Assembly (NCBI RefSeq): GCF_000695095.2
Contig: NZ_CP011454.1
Location: 1,984,001-2,048,000 of the forward strand
Direction: 5' to 3'
Length of the DNA: 64,000 bases
Origin: Gemmatimonas phototrophica
GTDB taxonomy: Bacteria; Gemmatimonadota; Gemmatimonadetes; Gemmatimonadales; Gemmatimonadaceae
Part shown: piece after piece, positions 16,844 to 26,105 of the stretch
How positions within the stretch are numbered: the stretch's first letter is position 1
How the letters are laid out: every line of letters begins with the position of its first letter
Notes under the pieces: model-generated
What the model saw: only the letters and a program-made list of their open reading frames with translations
The model's database searches: none
What the model was told of the DNA's origin: nothing
Program-made: the position numbers and the translations under genes

Positions 16844-18193
16844 ATGACGGAGTCCAACGTCGTGTCCATCGAAGAAGTGCGCACGCTGGTCGCTGAGCGA
16901 CAGCGCTATGACGATTGGCTGGCCGCGCTGGAGGCCAAGCGGACCGAAACTCCGCCCCGTGTCTTCGAACGGGTACACGGCGATTACCTCGGCCGCCGAC
17001 GCGAGGTCATCGTGCGCCTGCAGTCGCACATTGGCGGCTTGTCCGCCATTGGGCATGACCTCGAGCAGCGCCTCAGTGATCTTGAAGCGCGTTTGGCGCT
17101 GCATGAGGAAGAACTGGCCGAAGGCATGCTGCGCAATCTGGTCGGAGAATACGACGGCGACCGATGGGACAATGTGCGTCAGGAAATCGAGGCGCGTATC
17201 ACCGCGCTCGGCGACGAACGAACTACGTTGGCCGTGGAAGTGGCGGATGTGCAGACGCTACTGGCCAGCGCCCGCACGGAGCCGGAGGCGGAACCAGAAC
17301 CAGACCCCGCGCCTGAGCCGGAACTCCTGGAAACGCCGTCCGCCGATGCGTCCGAGGCGCCCGTGGCCGTTGAGGAGGGCACTGACACCGCCGCCGCCGC
17401 CGCTGACTGGCTGGCGGAATCGTCCGCGCCTCAGGATTTTGACCTTGAGGCCGGAACGACCGAGACGCGCGTCGAGACGGACTTCGTGGTGACGGACGTT
17501 GTCGCGTACGAAGAATCCGCGCCGCTCCCGGAAGCCACGGCAGAGACGGCGGGGATGCTGGTGGAGACGGTCGAAGGGGCTGCTCGCTCGCCATACGAAG
17601 TGGGCACGCCGGCGGCGGCGTTCCTGGCGCAGCCTGACGAAGATTCGCTGTTGGACATCGACGTGTCCGGCATGGTAGACAACCCGATTCCACACAGTGC
17701 TCGCCATGAGGACGTGCTTGCGGATGTCGCGGCGCTGTTTGATACGTCGAGCATCACCGCCGTCCCTGAACCCACGCCGTCGCCCGCCGCGCCAGCGAAC
17801 CCGGCGGAATTCGACGATGCGCTTGCCATGTTTGGCGATGTAAGTGGGGACGCCGATGCCCAATTCCTCAAGTCGCTGGAAGGCATCGAAGCCGATCATG
17901 ATGCCCCGCCTCAGGGAGGCTCGCGTGTGGATGTCTCCACCACGACCGCCACACCCCCGGCGGCTCCCTCCGGCAACGATCCCTTCGACGATCTCGCCTT
18001 CCTGCGCTCGGTCACCGAACCCGGACATTCGGCGGATATCGTGCCTCCCGCCGCACCGTCCATTATGTCGTCAGCGCCGGCGACGTCGGCCCACGAGCCC
18101 CAGAAAACCCTGCGCTGCACGGAGTGCGGTACGATGAATCTCCCCACCGAATGGTATTGTGAGCGGTGCGGGGGAGAGTTGGCGGCGTTCTAG
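16844..18193 (+). CDS. Coiled-coil protein with acidic linker and C-terminal zinc ribbon
   Basis: 449 residues, not recognised as a named family. Residues ~1-145 are a charged coiled coil (RQRYDDWLAALEAKR, DLEQRLSDLEARLALHEEE), ~145-415 are a low-complexity linker rich in Ala, Pro, Glu and Asp with repeated acidic short motifs, and the C-terminus has a zinc ribbon CTECGTMN...WYCERCGG (two CxxC pairs). There is no signal peptide. A zinc ribbon on a flexible tether suggests a scaffold or assembly role in the cytoplasm. It lies alone, with a shared bidirectional terminator between it and rpsT. The 236 bases upstream hold the pyr hairpin and an isolated TTGACA at 16695 with no good -10. Confidence 0.75.
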   Translation: MTESNVVSIEEVRTLVAERQRYDDWLAALEAKRTETPPRVFERVHGDYLGRRREVIVRLQSHIGGLSAIGHDLEQRLSDLEARLALHEEELAEGMLRNLVGEYDGDRWDNVRQEIEARITALGDERTTLAVEVADVQTLLASARTEPEAEPEPDPAPEPELLETPSADASEAPVAVEEGTDTAAAAADWLAESSAPQDFDLEAGTTETRVETDFVVTDVVAYEESAPLPEATAETAGMLVETVEGAARSPYEVGTPAAAFLAQPDEDSLLDIDVSGMVDNPIPHSARHEDVLADVAALFDTSSITAVPEPTPSPAAPANPAEFDDALAMFGDVSGDADAQFLKSLEGIEADHDAPPQGGSRVDVSTTTATPPAAPSGNDPFDDLAFLRSVTEPGHSADIVPPAAPSIMSSAPATSAHEPQKTLRCTECGTMNLPTEWYCERCGGELAAF

Positions 18194-18220
18194 CGCCGCC
18201 ACCTGGCGACGAAGGACAAC

Positions 18221-18254
18221 AAAAAGGCCGGTCTCGCGAAGAGACCGGCCTTTT
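18221..18254. terminator. Bidirectional terminator between the zinc-ribbon gene and rpsT
   Basis: AAAAAGGCCGGTCTC (18221-18235) pairs with GAGACCGGCCTTTT (18241-18254) around a 5-base loop. T-runs on both strands make it work in both directions, as expected between two convergent genes. Confidence 0.93.
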
Positions 18255-18281
18255 CTTGAGTGGCAACAGGCACGCGCGCGA

Positions 18282-18533
18282 TTACGCAGCGACAGCCTTG
18301 TTGGCCAGCTTCGCGAGCTTGCTCTTCTGGCGAGCAGCAGCGTTCTTGTGGATCAGCCCCTTGCGGGCAGCACGATCAAGCAACGAAACGGCGCTAAGAC
18401 GGTCATCGGCCGCCGCAGTTGCCGTCTTGGCCTTCTTCACGGCGGTCCGCAGCGCCGAGCGCTGCGCGCGGTTACGCACCGCAGCCGCACGCGACTTCCG
18501 CAGATCTTTCTTTGCGGATTGAATATTCGGCAC
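18282..18533 (-). CDS. rpsT: 30S ribosomal protein S20
   Basis: 83 residues, normal S20 length. GTG start at 18533, with AGGAG about seven bases upstream, gives the canonical N-terminus PNIQSAKKDLRKS after the initiator. The remainder is the Lys/Arg/Ala-rich helical bundle typical of S20 (ending KSKLAKLANKAVAA), which binds 16S rRNA early in 30S assembly. It is a single-gene unit with its own promoter (18620-18648) and terminator. Confidence 0.97.
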   Translation of the reverse strand: MPNIQSAKKDLRKSRAAAVRNRAQRSALRTAVKKAKTATAAADDRLSAVSLLDRAARKGLIHKNAAARQKSKLAKLANKAVAA

Positions 18534-18619
18534 GAAAAACTCCTGAGAACCAGTTGAACAGTGACGTGGAAACCACCCGGCAGACGGATGGAATCCGGCC
18601 ACGGCGGAACAGACTGGTA

Positions 18620-18648
18620 AACATAGAAACGACCGGCAGACCAGTCAA
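18620..18648 (-). promoter_or_regulatory. rpsT promoter
   Basis: On the minus strand: TTGACT (18648-18643), 17-base spacer, TATGTT (18625-18620). The spacing is ideal and the -35 is one base from consensus. It would start transcription about 80 bases before the GTG of rpsT, leaving an untranslated leader that could carry S20 autocontrol. Confidence 0.8.
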
Positions 18649-18722
18649 GCGGCGGTCGGTAATGGAGTTAGCTCGCCACGGCGATCATCAGTAATGTGGA
18701 TAACTTTTTGTGTGGAATACTT

Positions 18723-18751
18723 TTGACATCGCCCCTCTTCCACGCTACCTT
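18723..18751 (+). promoter_or_regulatory. Promoter of the S2P/scpA/scpB/rlu gene group
   Basis: A consensus -35 TTGACA (18723-18728) is followed after exactly 17 bases by TACCTT (18746-18751), which keeps the TA...T pattern of a -10. It lies about 90 bases before the GTG of the protease gene. With the divergent rpsT promoter it fills the 303-base gap 18534-18836, in which I see no gene. Confidence 0.65.
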
Positions 18752-18836
18752 CACACTCTGATTTGCTTGCATTCGCGTTTCTGGTGACGGCGTTCGCTGC
18801 CACTGACTCTCGCCTCATTTTTTCCCGGCTGCCGCG

Positions 18837-19520
18837 GTGGATTTCGCCCAGCAACTTGCTCTCGTCGCTCCAGTCTTGCTCTTCTCGATGGTCGCCCACG
18901 AGTATGCGCACGGCTATGCGGCGTTCCGGCAAGGGGATATGACCGCGTATCAGCTGGGGCGCCTCACCTGGAACCCCGCCAAGCATATCGACCCCTTCAT
19001 GACCATCATTTTACCGGTCATGCTGGCGTTTCTTGGAGGCCCCATCTTTGGCGGTGCCAAGCCGGTGCCGGTCAATCCGCGGAACTACCGGCATTATCGT
19101 CAGGGCGACATCATCGTGTCTCTCGCCGGCGTGACGGTCAACGTCCTCATTGCGTTTGCGTGTGTTCCGCTCATCATGGGCGTCGGGCTGCTCGGACAGC
19201 AGTTTCCAGGAGCTGCGCGGCCGCTGTTCGTTCTGCAACTCATGCTGAACCAGGGCATCATCATCAACCTGGTGCTCGCGGCGTTCAATCTCATTCCCAT
19301 CCCGCCGCTCGATGGGTCGCATGTATTCAAGTATCTCTTGCCGCCGCGCTGGTCGCTGCAGTATCAGCGCATCGGGGCCGTGGGCTTCCTGCTGTTGTTT
19401 GCCTTGCTTTCGTTCGGGCGGCCGTTGGTGAACCTGTGGATGACTCCCGCGTTCGCACTCAACAGTCTCGCTCAGCGGGTGTATATCCCGTACTTGCTGC
19501 CCAACCCTTTCGACGCGTGA
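18837..19520 (+). CDS. Site-2 protease family (M50) membrane metalloprotease
   Basis: 227 residues with a GTG start. The zinc motif HEYAH (His21-Glu22-His25) lies in the first membrane segment, and a second conserved motif, NLIPIPPLDGSH, lies in a later one, giving the Asp ligand of site-2 proteases. About five or six hydrophobic segments span the membrane. It lacks a PDZ domain and belongs to the short group of M50 proteins with no known substrate. It is the first gene of a likely operon with scpA, scpB and the pseudouridine synthase; a link to chromosome condensation is only positional. Confidence 0.9.
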   Translation: MDFAQQLALVAPVLLFSMVAHEYAHGYAAFRQGDMTAYQLGRLTWNPAKHIDPFMTIILPVMLAFLGGPIFGGAKPVPVNPRNYRHYRQGDIIVSLAGVTVNVLIAFACVPLIMGVGLLGQQFPGAARPLFVLQLMLNQGIIINLVLAAFNLIPIPPLDGSHVFKYLLPPRWSLQYQRIGAVGFLLLFALLSFGRPLVNLWMTPAFALNSLAQRVYIPYLLPNPFDA

Positions 19521-19527
19521 ACCCAGC

Positions 19528-20277
19528 GTGATCGCACCGAATTTTCGCCCCTTAGAGGCTGAAACGTCGTCGTTCGTCATTGAGCTGAGCCAGTTCACCG
19601 GCCCGCTCGACCTGTTGCTGTCGCTAATCCGCGACGAGCAGTTGGACATCTACGATATCCCCATCGCCCGCATTGCCGAGCAGTTCCTGGCGCGCATCAG
19701 CACGCTGGGGCTCGACGAAGCCGCCGACTATCTGGAAATGGCGGCCCGCCTGTTGCGCATCAAGGCGCAGATGCTGCTCCCGCGCGCCGACGGCGAAGAG
19801 TCCTGGGAAGATCCCCGGGCCGAACTCGTCCGCCGATTGCTCGAGTATCAACAGATGCGCGAAGTGGTGGATCTGCTCGAACGCCGTGGCGAAGAGCGTC
19901 GCCACCAGTTCCCGCGTCGCTTCATCCCCATCGCGGCCGACATCACGCCGCTCAACGCGCCGCTGTCGCTCTCCCTTGGTGAGTTGCTCGCCGCCGTCGA
20001 CCGCGTGCTGCGGACGACCAAGGAACCCAAGATCCACGAAGTCGTACCGCGTGCCCTCGACGTGGCGGGCGCCATGGTCACCGTGCGCGCCGTTCTCGCC
20101 ATGCGTCGGCATGCCCAGTGGACCGACCTCGTGGGCCGTGATGCGGAGCCGTGGCAGATTCTGTCCGTGCTGCTCGCCTTGCTTGAAATGGCCAAGATGG
20201 GTGAACTGCGCATTGCGCAGTCGCGTGCCTTTGCCTCTGTGGAGATCCGTCGTGACGCCATTAGCGAAGCTGCTTGA
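19528..20277 (+). CDS. scpA: Segregation and condensation protein A
   Basis: 249 residues, GTG start. The family pattern is seen at the N-terminus (FTGPLDLLLSLIRDEQLDIYDIPIARIAEQF) and in AADYLEMAARLLRIKAQMLLP. The C-terminal winged-helix part (~195-249) is rich in Leu (LSVLLALLEMAKMGELRIAQ), as needed to bind the SMC head. ScpA is the kleisin of the SMC-ScpAB complex that organises and separates chromosomes. It overlaps scpB by 26 bases, which implies coupled translation. Confidence 0.95.
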   Translation: MIAPNFRPLEAETSSFVIELSQFTGPLDLLLSLIRDEQLDIYDIPIARIAEQFLARISTLGLDEAADYLEMAARLLRIKAQMLLPRADGEESWEDPRAELVRRLLEYQQMREVVDLLERRGEERRHQFPRRFIPIAADITPLNAPLSLSLGELLAAVDRVLRTTKEPKIHEVVPRALDVAGAMVTVRAVLAMRRHAQWTDLVGRDAEPWQILSVLLALLEMAKMGELRIAQSRAFASVEIRRDAISEAA

Positions 20278-20806
20278 AGCCGCGCTGTTCGCGGCGCCGC
20301 GCCCAATCCCGCTGACGGCACTGGAGGCCCTCGACCAGGAGTCCAGCCCGGCAGCGGTTGCGGCCGCGCTGGACGAACTGCGCGAGCACTACGACGTGGA
20401 CGGCCACGGGGTTGAACTGGTGGAGCAGGGTGGCGGGTGGCAGATCCTCACCCGGGCGGAATTCGCCGAAGCCATTGAACGGGCCCAGGTGGCCGTGCGC
20501 CCCCACAAGCTCTCGGCGGCGGCGCTCGAGACGCTGGCCATTGTGGCGTATCGCCAGCCCATCGGTCGCGCGGAAATCGAGGAAATCCGCGGCGTGGCCG
20601 TTGGCTCTGTCCTCAAGTCACTCCACGAGCGCAATCTCATTGATATCGTGGGGCGCAGTGAAGGAATCGGCCGCCCGTTGCTCTATGGCACCACCCCCCA
20701 GTTCCTCGAGCAGTTCGCCCTGCGGCACCTCGAAGAACTGCCACGCGCTGACGAACTGGCCATCGCCCTGCGTGGCGCCGGGAACACTGCGGTCGTGCCC
20801 GAGTGA
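20252..20806 (+). CDS. scpB: Segregation and condensation protein B
   Basis: 184 residues from GTG 20252, which is inside the end of scpA (26-base overlap); no later start would give full-length ScpB. Two winged-helix parts are visible: LLEAALFAAPRPIPLTALEAL at the N-terminus and LSAAALETLAIVAYRQPIGRAEIEEIRG in the middle, followed by GRPLLYGTTPQFLEQFAL, the ScpB signature. It forms the dimer that binds ScpA in the SMC complex. Its stop overlaps the GTG start of the next gene (GTGA). Confidence 0.94.
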   Translation: MTPLAKLLEAALFAAPRPIPLTALEALDQESSPAAVAAALDELREHYDVDGHGVELVEQGGGWQILTRAEFAEAIERAQVAVRPHKLSAAALETLAIVAYRQPIGRAEIEEIRGVAVGSVLKSLHERNLIDIVGRSEGIGRPLLYGTTPQFLEQFALRHLEELPRADELAIALRGAGNTAVVPE

Positions 20807-21891
20807 CGCCCCCGCGTCGTTCCGGCGGAGGCAGCGGCGGTCCTCTCAACAGCAGTGGCGGTCCCCGCAAAAGCTCCGGTACTTCCTCGGGACGCCCTGC
20901 GGCGCGCCCGTCGGCGCGGCCGTCGGCCAAATCCGATATCAATCCCGCCTCGCGCAGTAAGCGCGAGGCCACGCGCGGCGGCGATGGTCGCGGTGGCGAA
21001 TCCCGAGGCAGCGACTCGCGTTCCGGCGAATCGCGAGGGAAGGGGACAGGCAAGGGGCCGCGGAAGGCCCCCCCCCGTCCGCCACGCCCTGCCATGATCC
21101 CGGGGGGCGGGCAGTTCATCAACAAGGCTGGCGGGACCGTCAAGGCGCGGAATGAAGGCCCCATGCGCGTGCAGCGCGCCCTCGCTCGTGCCGGTGCCGT
21201 CTCGCGGCGAGAGGCCGATCAGGCCGTGGCCGACGGACGGGTGCTGGTAAACGGACAGGTCGCTCTTGTTGGACAGGTCGTCGATCCCGCCCGCGATGTC
21301 ATTACGCTCGACGGGGCGCCGGTCAAAACACACGTTACGGCGCATCGGTGGATCGTGCTCAACAAGCCGGCCGCCACCATGACCACCCGCAAAGACCCCA
21401 GCGGACGCACCACCGTCTTCGATCTCGTGGATGACGTGCCCGGACTGGTCTATGTGGGTCGCCTCGACTTCATGACCGAGGGCGTGTTGCTCCTCACGAC
21501 CGACGGGACGGCGGCCCATGCCCTCACGCACCCCAGTCGCGAGGTTGAACGCACCTACATCGCCACGGTGCGCGGTGATGCGCTCGCGGCGGCGAAGCGC
21601 GCGCGCCAAGGGGTGCAGCTGGAAGATGGCCTGGTCACTCCGCGCGACGTCCAGGCGCATCCGTTGGGGGCCCGTCGCTGGGCCTTCGAGATCACCATCG
21701 CCGAGGGCAAGACGCACGAAGTCCGGCGCATCTGCGATGCCCTTGAGCTCGAAGTGGAGCGCCTCATTCGCACCAGCTTCGGCCCCGTACGTCTGGGGAA
21801 TCTCCCCTCCGGAGAAGCCCGCGCTCTGACGGCCGCCGAACGGACCGTCCTCGACGCCATCATCAGCAAAGAACAGCTGCCGAAGGCGTGA
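20803..21891 (+). CDS. Pseudouridine synthase (RluB/RsuA type) with long basic N-terminal tail
   Basis: 362 residues, GTG start overlapping the scpB stop. The first ~115 residues are a low-complexity Ser/Gly/Arg/Lys/Pro-rich tail (GGSGG, RPAARPSARPSAK, GRGGESRG, PPRPPRP), likely disordered and RNA-binding. An S4 domain follows (MRVQRALARAGAVSRREAD...GRVLVNG) and then the catalytic domain with GRLDFMTEGVLLLT, whose Asp is the nucleophile, and EGKTHEVRRICDAL. The enzyme isomerises a uridine in rRNA (RluB acts on 23S U2605, RsuA on 16S U516); which of these applies here is not decided. Position after scpAB is common in many bacteria. Confidence 0.92.
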   Translation: MTPPRRSGGGSGGPLNSSGGPRKSSGTSSGRPAARPSARPSAKSDINPASRSKREATRGGDGRGGESRGSDSRSGESRGKGTGKGPRKAPPRPPRPAMIPGGGQFINKAGGTVKARNEGPMRVQRALARAGAVSRREADQAVADGRVLVNGQVALVGQVVDPARDVITLDGAPVKTHVTAHRWIVLNKPAATMTTRKDPSGRTTVFDLVDDVPGLVYVGRLDFMTEGVLLLTTDGTAAHALTHPSREVERTYIATVRGDALAAAKRARQGVQLEDGLVTPRDVQAHPLGARRWAFEITIAEGKTHEVRRICDALELEVERLIRTSFGPVRLGNLPSGEARALTAAERTVLDAIISKEQLPKA

Positions 21892-21893
21892 CG

Positions 21894-21910
21894 CCGGTGG
21901 GTCTCACCGG
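21894..21910 (+). terminator. Short hairpin after the pseudouridine synthase gene
   Basis: CCGGTG (21894-21899) pairs with CACCGG (21905-21910) over a 5-base loop, three bases after the stop codon. There is no T-run; weak support. It separates the scp group from the MoxR/Bat group. Confidence 0.35.
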
Positions 21911-22025
21911 GTTGACGGGTGGCCAGGGGCCCACCAGGTAAGGTCCATGGAGCAGACGGAACCTTGCCGGGGTATGGGGAAACAGGCGTGATTCACGCAG
22001 TTCTCACTCACAGGAGCAGGTTGAC

Positions 22026-23000
<975 letters not shown>

Positions 23001-23010
23001 GGCCGTCACG

Positions 23011-23982
23011 GTGAGCGTTACGGCGATCGCGCCGGCCGATGTTCTCCGGCAGGTGCGGCGCATCGAAGTGCGCACGCGCCGGCTGGTCGACTCGCGCTTT
23101 GCCGGTGAATATCGGTCGCTGTTCAAAGGGCAGGGGATGGAGTTCGCCGAGGTGCGCGAATACCAGCCCGGAGACGAAGTGCGCTCCATCGACTGGAACG
23201 TGTCGGCCCGCATGGGCAAACCGTTCGTCAAGCGGTACGTCGAGGAACGCGAACTTACCGTCATGCTGGCCGTCGATCTCTCCGGGTCGGCCCGCTTCGG
23301 CACCCGGGCCCGCTTCAAGCACGACCTGGCGATTGAGTTGGCGGGCGTGCTCTCGCTGGCGGCCGTCCGCAACAACGATCGCGTGGGGCTCATGCTCTTC
23401 AGCGATCAGGTCGAGCACGCCCTCCCCGCTCGCAAGAGCCGCAAGCACGCATTGCGACTCATTCGCGATCTGTTGTCGGTGCAGCCCAAAGGGCGTGGCA
23501 CCTCCTTCACCGTTGCGGTAGACCGCCTCATGCGGCTGTTGCCGCACCGTTCGGTGGTGTTTCTCGCCTCCGACTTCATTGCGGCCGACGTGGAAAAGCC
23601 GCTCGCCCGCCTCGCGCAACGGCATGATGTCATTGCGGTCACGCTGGAGGATCCCGCCGAGCGCGTGCTCCCCAACGTGGGGGCCGCTCGTCTGGAAGAT
23701 CCGGAAACGGGCGAGGTCGTGGAGATCGATACCTCGCATCCGGCGGTGCGCTCGGCGTTCGCCCAGCGAATCGCCGCCGATGACGAAGCCCGCCGGAAAC
23801 TGTTCGGCCGGCTGGGGCTCGACGAAATCATCGTCCACACCGAACACGGCTACGTGGACGCGTTGCTCGCCTTCTTTCGCGCGCGTTCCCGCCGCCCGCA
23901 CGGTGCGGTTCGCACCGGTCCGCGCGGGGCTATGGGTGATGCCGCACTGGCCGTGGAATCCCGAGCGGTGCCACGTCGATGA
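23011..23982 (+). CDS. DUF58 domain protein (Bat operon)
   Basis: 323 residues, GTG start. The DUF58 signature is seen as GMEFAEVREYQPGDEVRSID, followed by DWNVSARMGKPFVKRYVEERE and a VWA-like part with AVDLSGSARFGTRARFKHDLA (DxSxS-type metal site: DLSGSA). The C-terminus is rich in Arg and Pro. DUF58 proteins almost always sit next to MoxR and probably act with it; the molecular role is unknown. It has no signal peptide. The stop overlaps the next start by four bases (ATGA). Confidence 0.92.
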   Translation: MSVTAIAPADVLRQVRRIEVRTRRLVDSRFAGEYRSLFKGQGMEFAEVREYQPGDEVRSIDWNVSARMGKPFVKRYVEERELTVMLAVDLSGSARFGTRARFKHDLAIELAGVLSLAAVRNNDRVGLMLFSDQVEHALPARKSRKHALRLIRDLLSVQPKGRGTSFTVAVDRLMRLLPHRSVVFLASDFIAADVEKPLARLAQRHDVIAVTLEDPAERVLPNVGAARLEDPETGEVVEIDTSHPAVRSAFAQRIAADDEARRKLFGRLGLDEIIVHTEHGYVDALLAFFRARSRRPHGAVRTGPRGAMGDAALAVESRAVPRR

Positions 23983-25049
23983 GCACCGCCGCGCCGGCGT
24001 TCGTGCAACCGCCAGCGACGCCCACGCGCTCCGTTGGCGTGGATACCGTGTTCCTCACGCCGCAGAACGGCGCCAAGGTCCGCGCCGGAACGCTCGTGCA
24101 GCCGGACACGGTGGAAGTGGGGGATCCGTTCACCTTCGTCGTCACCGTTGCCGTTCCTGCCAACGCACGTGTGGAATGGCCAACGCTCGCTGATTCGGCT
24201 GCCGTCGTCTCCATGCGTGAACCAGTCCGTATCGTGGACGAAGGCACAAAGGTGGCGACGCGCCGTGAACGTGCCATCTACACGCTCAGCGCCTGGGATA
24301 TCGGTCCGCAGTCATTGAATATGCCGGACGCGATTGTTCACTATGGCAGCACCTCCATGCGTGTCCCGCTCGGGAACGCGCGGGTGTTTGTGCGTACCGT
24401 CCTCCCCGGCGACAGCACCCAACACATTCCCAAGCCGGCCCGCGATCTGTTTCCGCGAGTCCTCCCCTGGTGGCAGCAGTGGTGGCCCGCTCTGTTGATC
24501 CTCGCTGCGCTCGGCCTGCTCTGGTGGCTGTGGAGACGGCGTCGCCGGGTTGCCGCCGCCCGAACCGTCGTCAGCGCACTCAATCCATACGCCCGGGCCA
24601 TTCACGAATTCGATCGCCTTGAACGCCTGGGGCTCGCCGATGCCGGAGAAGCCGGTCGGTATGTCGCACTCGCGGTTGATGTCATGCGTCTGTACCTTGC
24701 GAGCAGTGAACCGGCAGCCATGTTGTCGCTGACCAGCGGCGAACTGCTCGACGTGCTGGTAAACGATACCCGTATTCCGCGTGATCGGCTGCAATCGCTG
24801 TTCGCAGATGTTGACGGCATCAAGTTCGCCGCCCGCACGGTGTCCCCTGTGCGTGCCCGCGAATTGGCGGCCGCTGCGCGGAGCATCGTTGAGCATATTG
24901 ATCGGGTGGAACGGGAACGCCGAGCTGCGGCCGAGGCGGCGCAACGTGCCGCGGCCGCGGCCGCCACGCGCGAAAAGCAGGATGCCGAAGACAAGGCGCG
25001 TCGCGCGTCGCGCGCCTCGCGTGGACCCAAATCAGGCGCCGGCGTATGA
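23979..25049 (+). CDS. Membrane protein of the Bat operon (BatD/DUF4381-like half)
   Basis: 356 residues. N-terminal ~1-150 is a beta-rich domain (VEVGDPFTFVVTVAVPA, RERAIYTLSAWDIGPQ), then one transmembrane helix (WWPALLILAALGLLWWLW, ~165-185) and a cytoplasmic helical region ending in a long charged coiled coil (RAAAEAAQRAAAAAATREKQD). The layout is that of DUF4381/BatB-associated proteins next to BatA. There is no cleavable signal peptide visible at the N-terminus. It overlaps DUF58 and the next VWA gene by four bases on each side, so it is clearly part of the operon. Confidence 0.75.
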   Translation: MSTAAPAFVQPPATPTRSVGVDTVFLTPQNGAKVRAGTLVQPDTVEVGDPFTFVVTVAVPANARVEWPTLADSAAVVSMREPVRIVDEGTKVATRRERAIYTLSAWDIGPQSLNMPDAIVHYGSTSMRVPLGNARVFVRTVLPGDSTQHIPKPARDLFPRVLPWWQQWWPALLILAALGLLWWLWRRRRRVAAARTVVSALNPYARAIHEFDRLERLGLADAGEAGRYVALAVDVMRLYLASSEPAAMLSLTSGELLDVLVNDTRIPRDRLQSLFADVDGIKFAARTVSPVRARELAAAARSIVEHIDRVERERRAAAEAAQRAAAAAATREKQDAEDKARRASRASRGPKSGAGV

Positions 25050-26098
25050 ACGGCGCGGACTCACTGGGACTGGCCACATGGTGGAGCGAGCAGATCAGCG
25101 CCCTCACGCTGTTCGGCCTCAACTTCGGTCACCCCGAATCCCTCGCGCTGCTGGCGTTGCTGCCGCTCTGGTTTCTCTGGCAGCGGAAGCGCGAATCCCA
25201 GCGCCGAACGATTCCCTTTTCCCGTGCCGCCGTGCTGGCGGCAGGGCCGCGTCCATCCCTACGCTGGGTGAAGTGGTTGCCGTGGCTCCGGATGCTGGCC
25301 ATCGCGGGCGTGATCCTCGCCGTGGCACAGCCGCGCTCCGGAGCACGCGCCGAACGGGTGAACAGCGACGGCATCGATATCGCGCTTACCGTCGATATCT
25401 CCAGCTCCATGCTTGCGGAGGATTTTCAGCCGCAGAATCGTATGGAAGTTGCCCGGGAAAAGCTCAAGCGCTTCGTGCTGGGACGCAAAACGGACCGGGT
25501 GGGACTCATCGCGTTTTCTGGCGAAGCACTCACGCAAGTGCCACTCACCACCGATTACCCGGTGGTGCTGGCGGCCATCGATAACCTGCAGGTCGGTCAG
25601 CTCGAAGATGGCACCGCGATCGGCACGGCCATTGCCACCGCCGCGAATCGCCTCCGCAATTCACCGGGACGCTCACGCGTCATGGTGCTACTCACCGATG
25701 GTGAAAACAACCGCGGCGCGATTGATCCGCGTACCGCCGCCCAGGCCGCCGGGACCTTCGGGATTCGCATTTACACCATCGGCGTTGGCAGTGAAGGCAT
25801 GGCCCCCGTCCCCGTAGGACGTGGGCTGTTCGGGCTGCGCTACGAAAATCGCCCGGTTAAGATCGACGAGCCTCTCCTCACGGAAATCGCCAGCAGTACC
25901 GGTGGACGGTATTTCCGAGCCAAGGATGCGGCGGCGTTGCAGGCCATTTACGAACAGATCGACCAACTCGAACGCTCGGCGGTCGAAGCGAAAGCCTTCA
26001 TTCGCTACACCGAGCGATTCCGTTGGCCGCTGCTCTTTGGACTGGCGGCACTCTGTGCCGAACTTTGGCTCCGCGCGCGACGTGGAGTGTTGCCGTGA
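25046..26098 (+). CDS. BatA-like membrane VWA protein
   Basis: 350 residues. Two N-terminal hydrophobic segments (LALLALLPLWFLW and LPWLRMLAIAGVILAVAQ) precede a VWA domain with a complete MIDAS: DISSSMLAED (DxSxS), DKT-type TTDYP and LTDGENN. A C-terminal membrane segment ends the protein. BatA is a membrane-anchored VWA protein of the Bat system, linked in Bacteroides to oxygen tolerance, and a likely client or partner of the MoxR ATPase. Starts overlap the previous stop (ATGA). Confidence 0.9.
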   Translation: MNGADSLGLATWWSEQISALTLFGLNFGHPESLALLALLPLWFLWQRKRESQRRTIPFSRAAVLAAGPRPSLRWVKWLPWLRMLAIAGVILAVAQPRSGARAERVNSDGIDIALTVDISSSMLAEDFQPQNRMEVAREKLKRFVLGRKTDRVGLIAFSGEALTQVPLTTDYPVVLAAIDNLQVGQLEDGTAIGTAIATAANRLRNSPGRSRVMVLLTDGENNRGAIDPRTAAQAAGTFGIRIYTIGVGSEGMAPVPVGRGLFGLRYENRPVKIDEPLLTEIASSTGGRYFRAKDAAALQAIYEQIDQLERSAVEAKAFIRYTERFRWPLLFGLAALCAELWLRARRGVLP

Positions 26099-26105
26099 GG
26101 AACGC

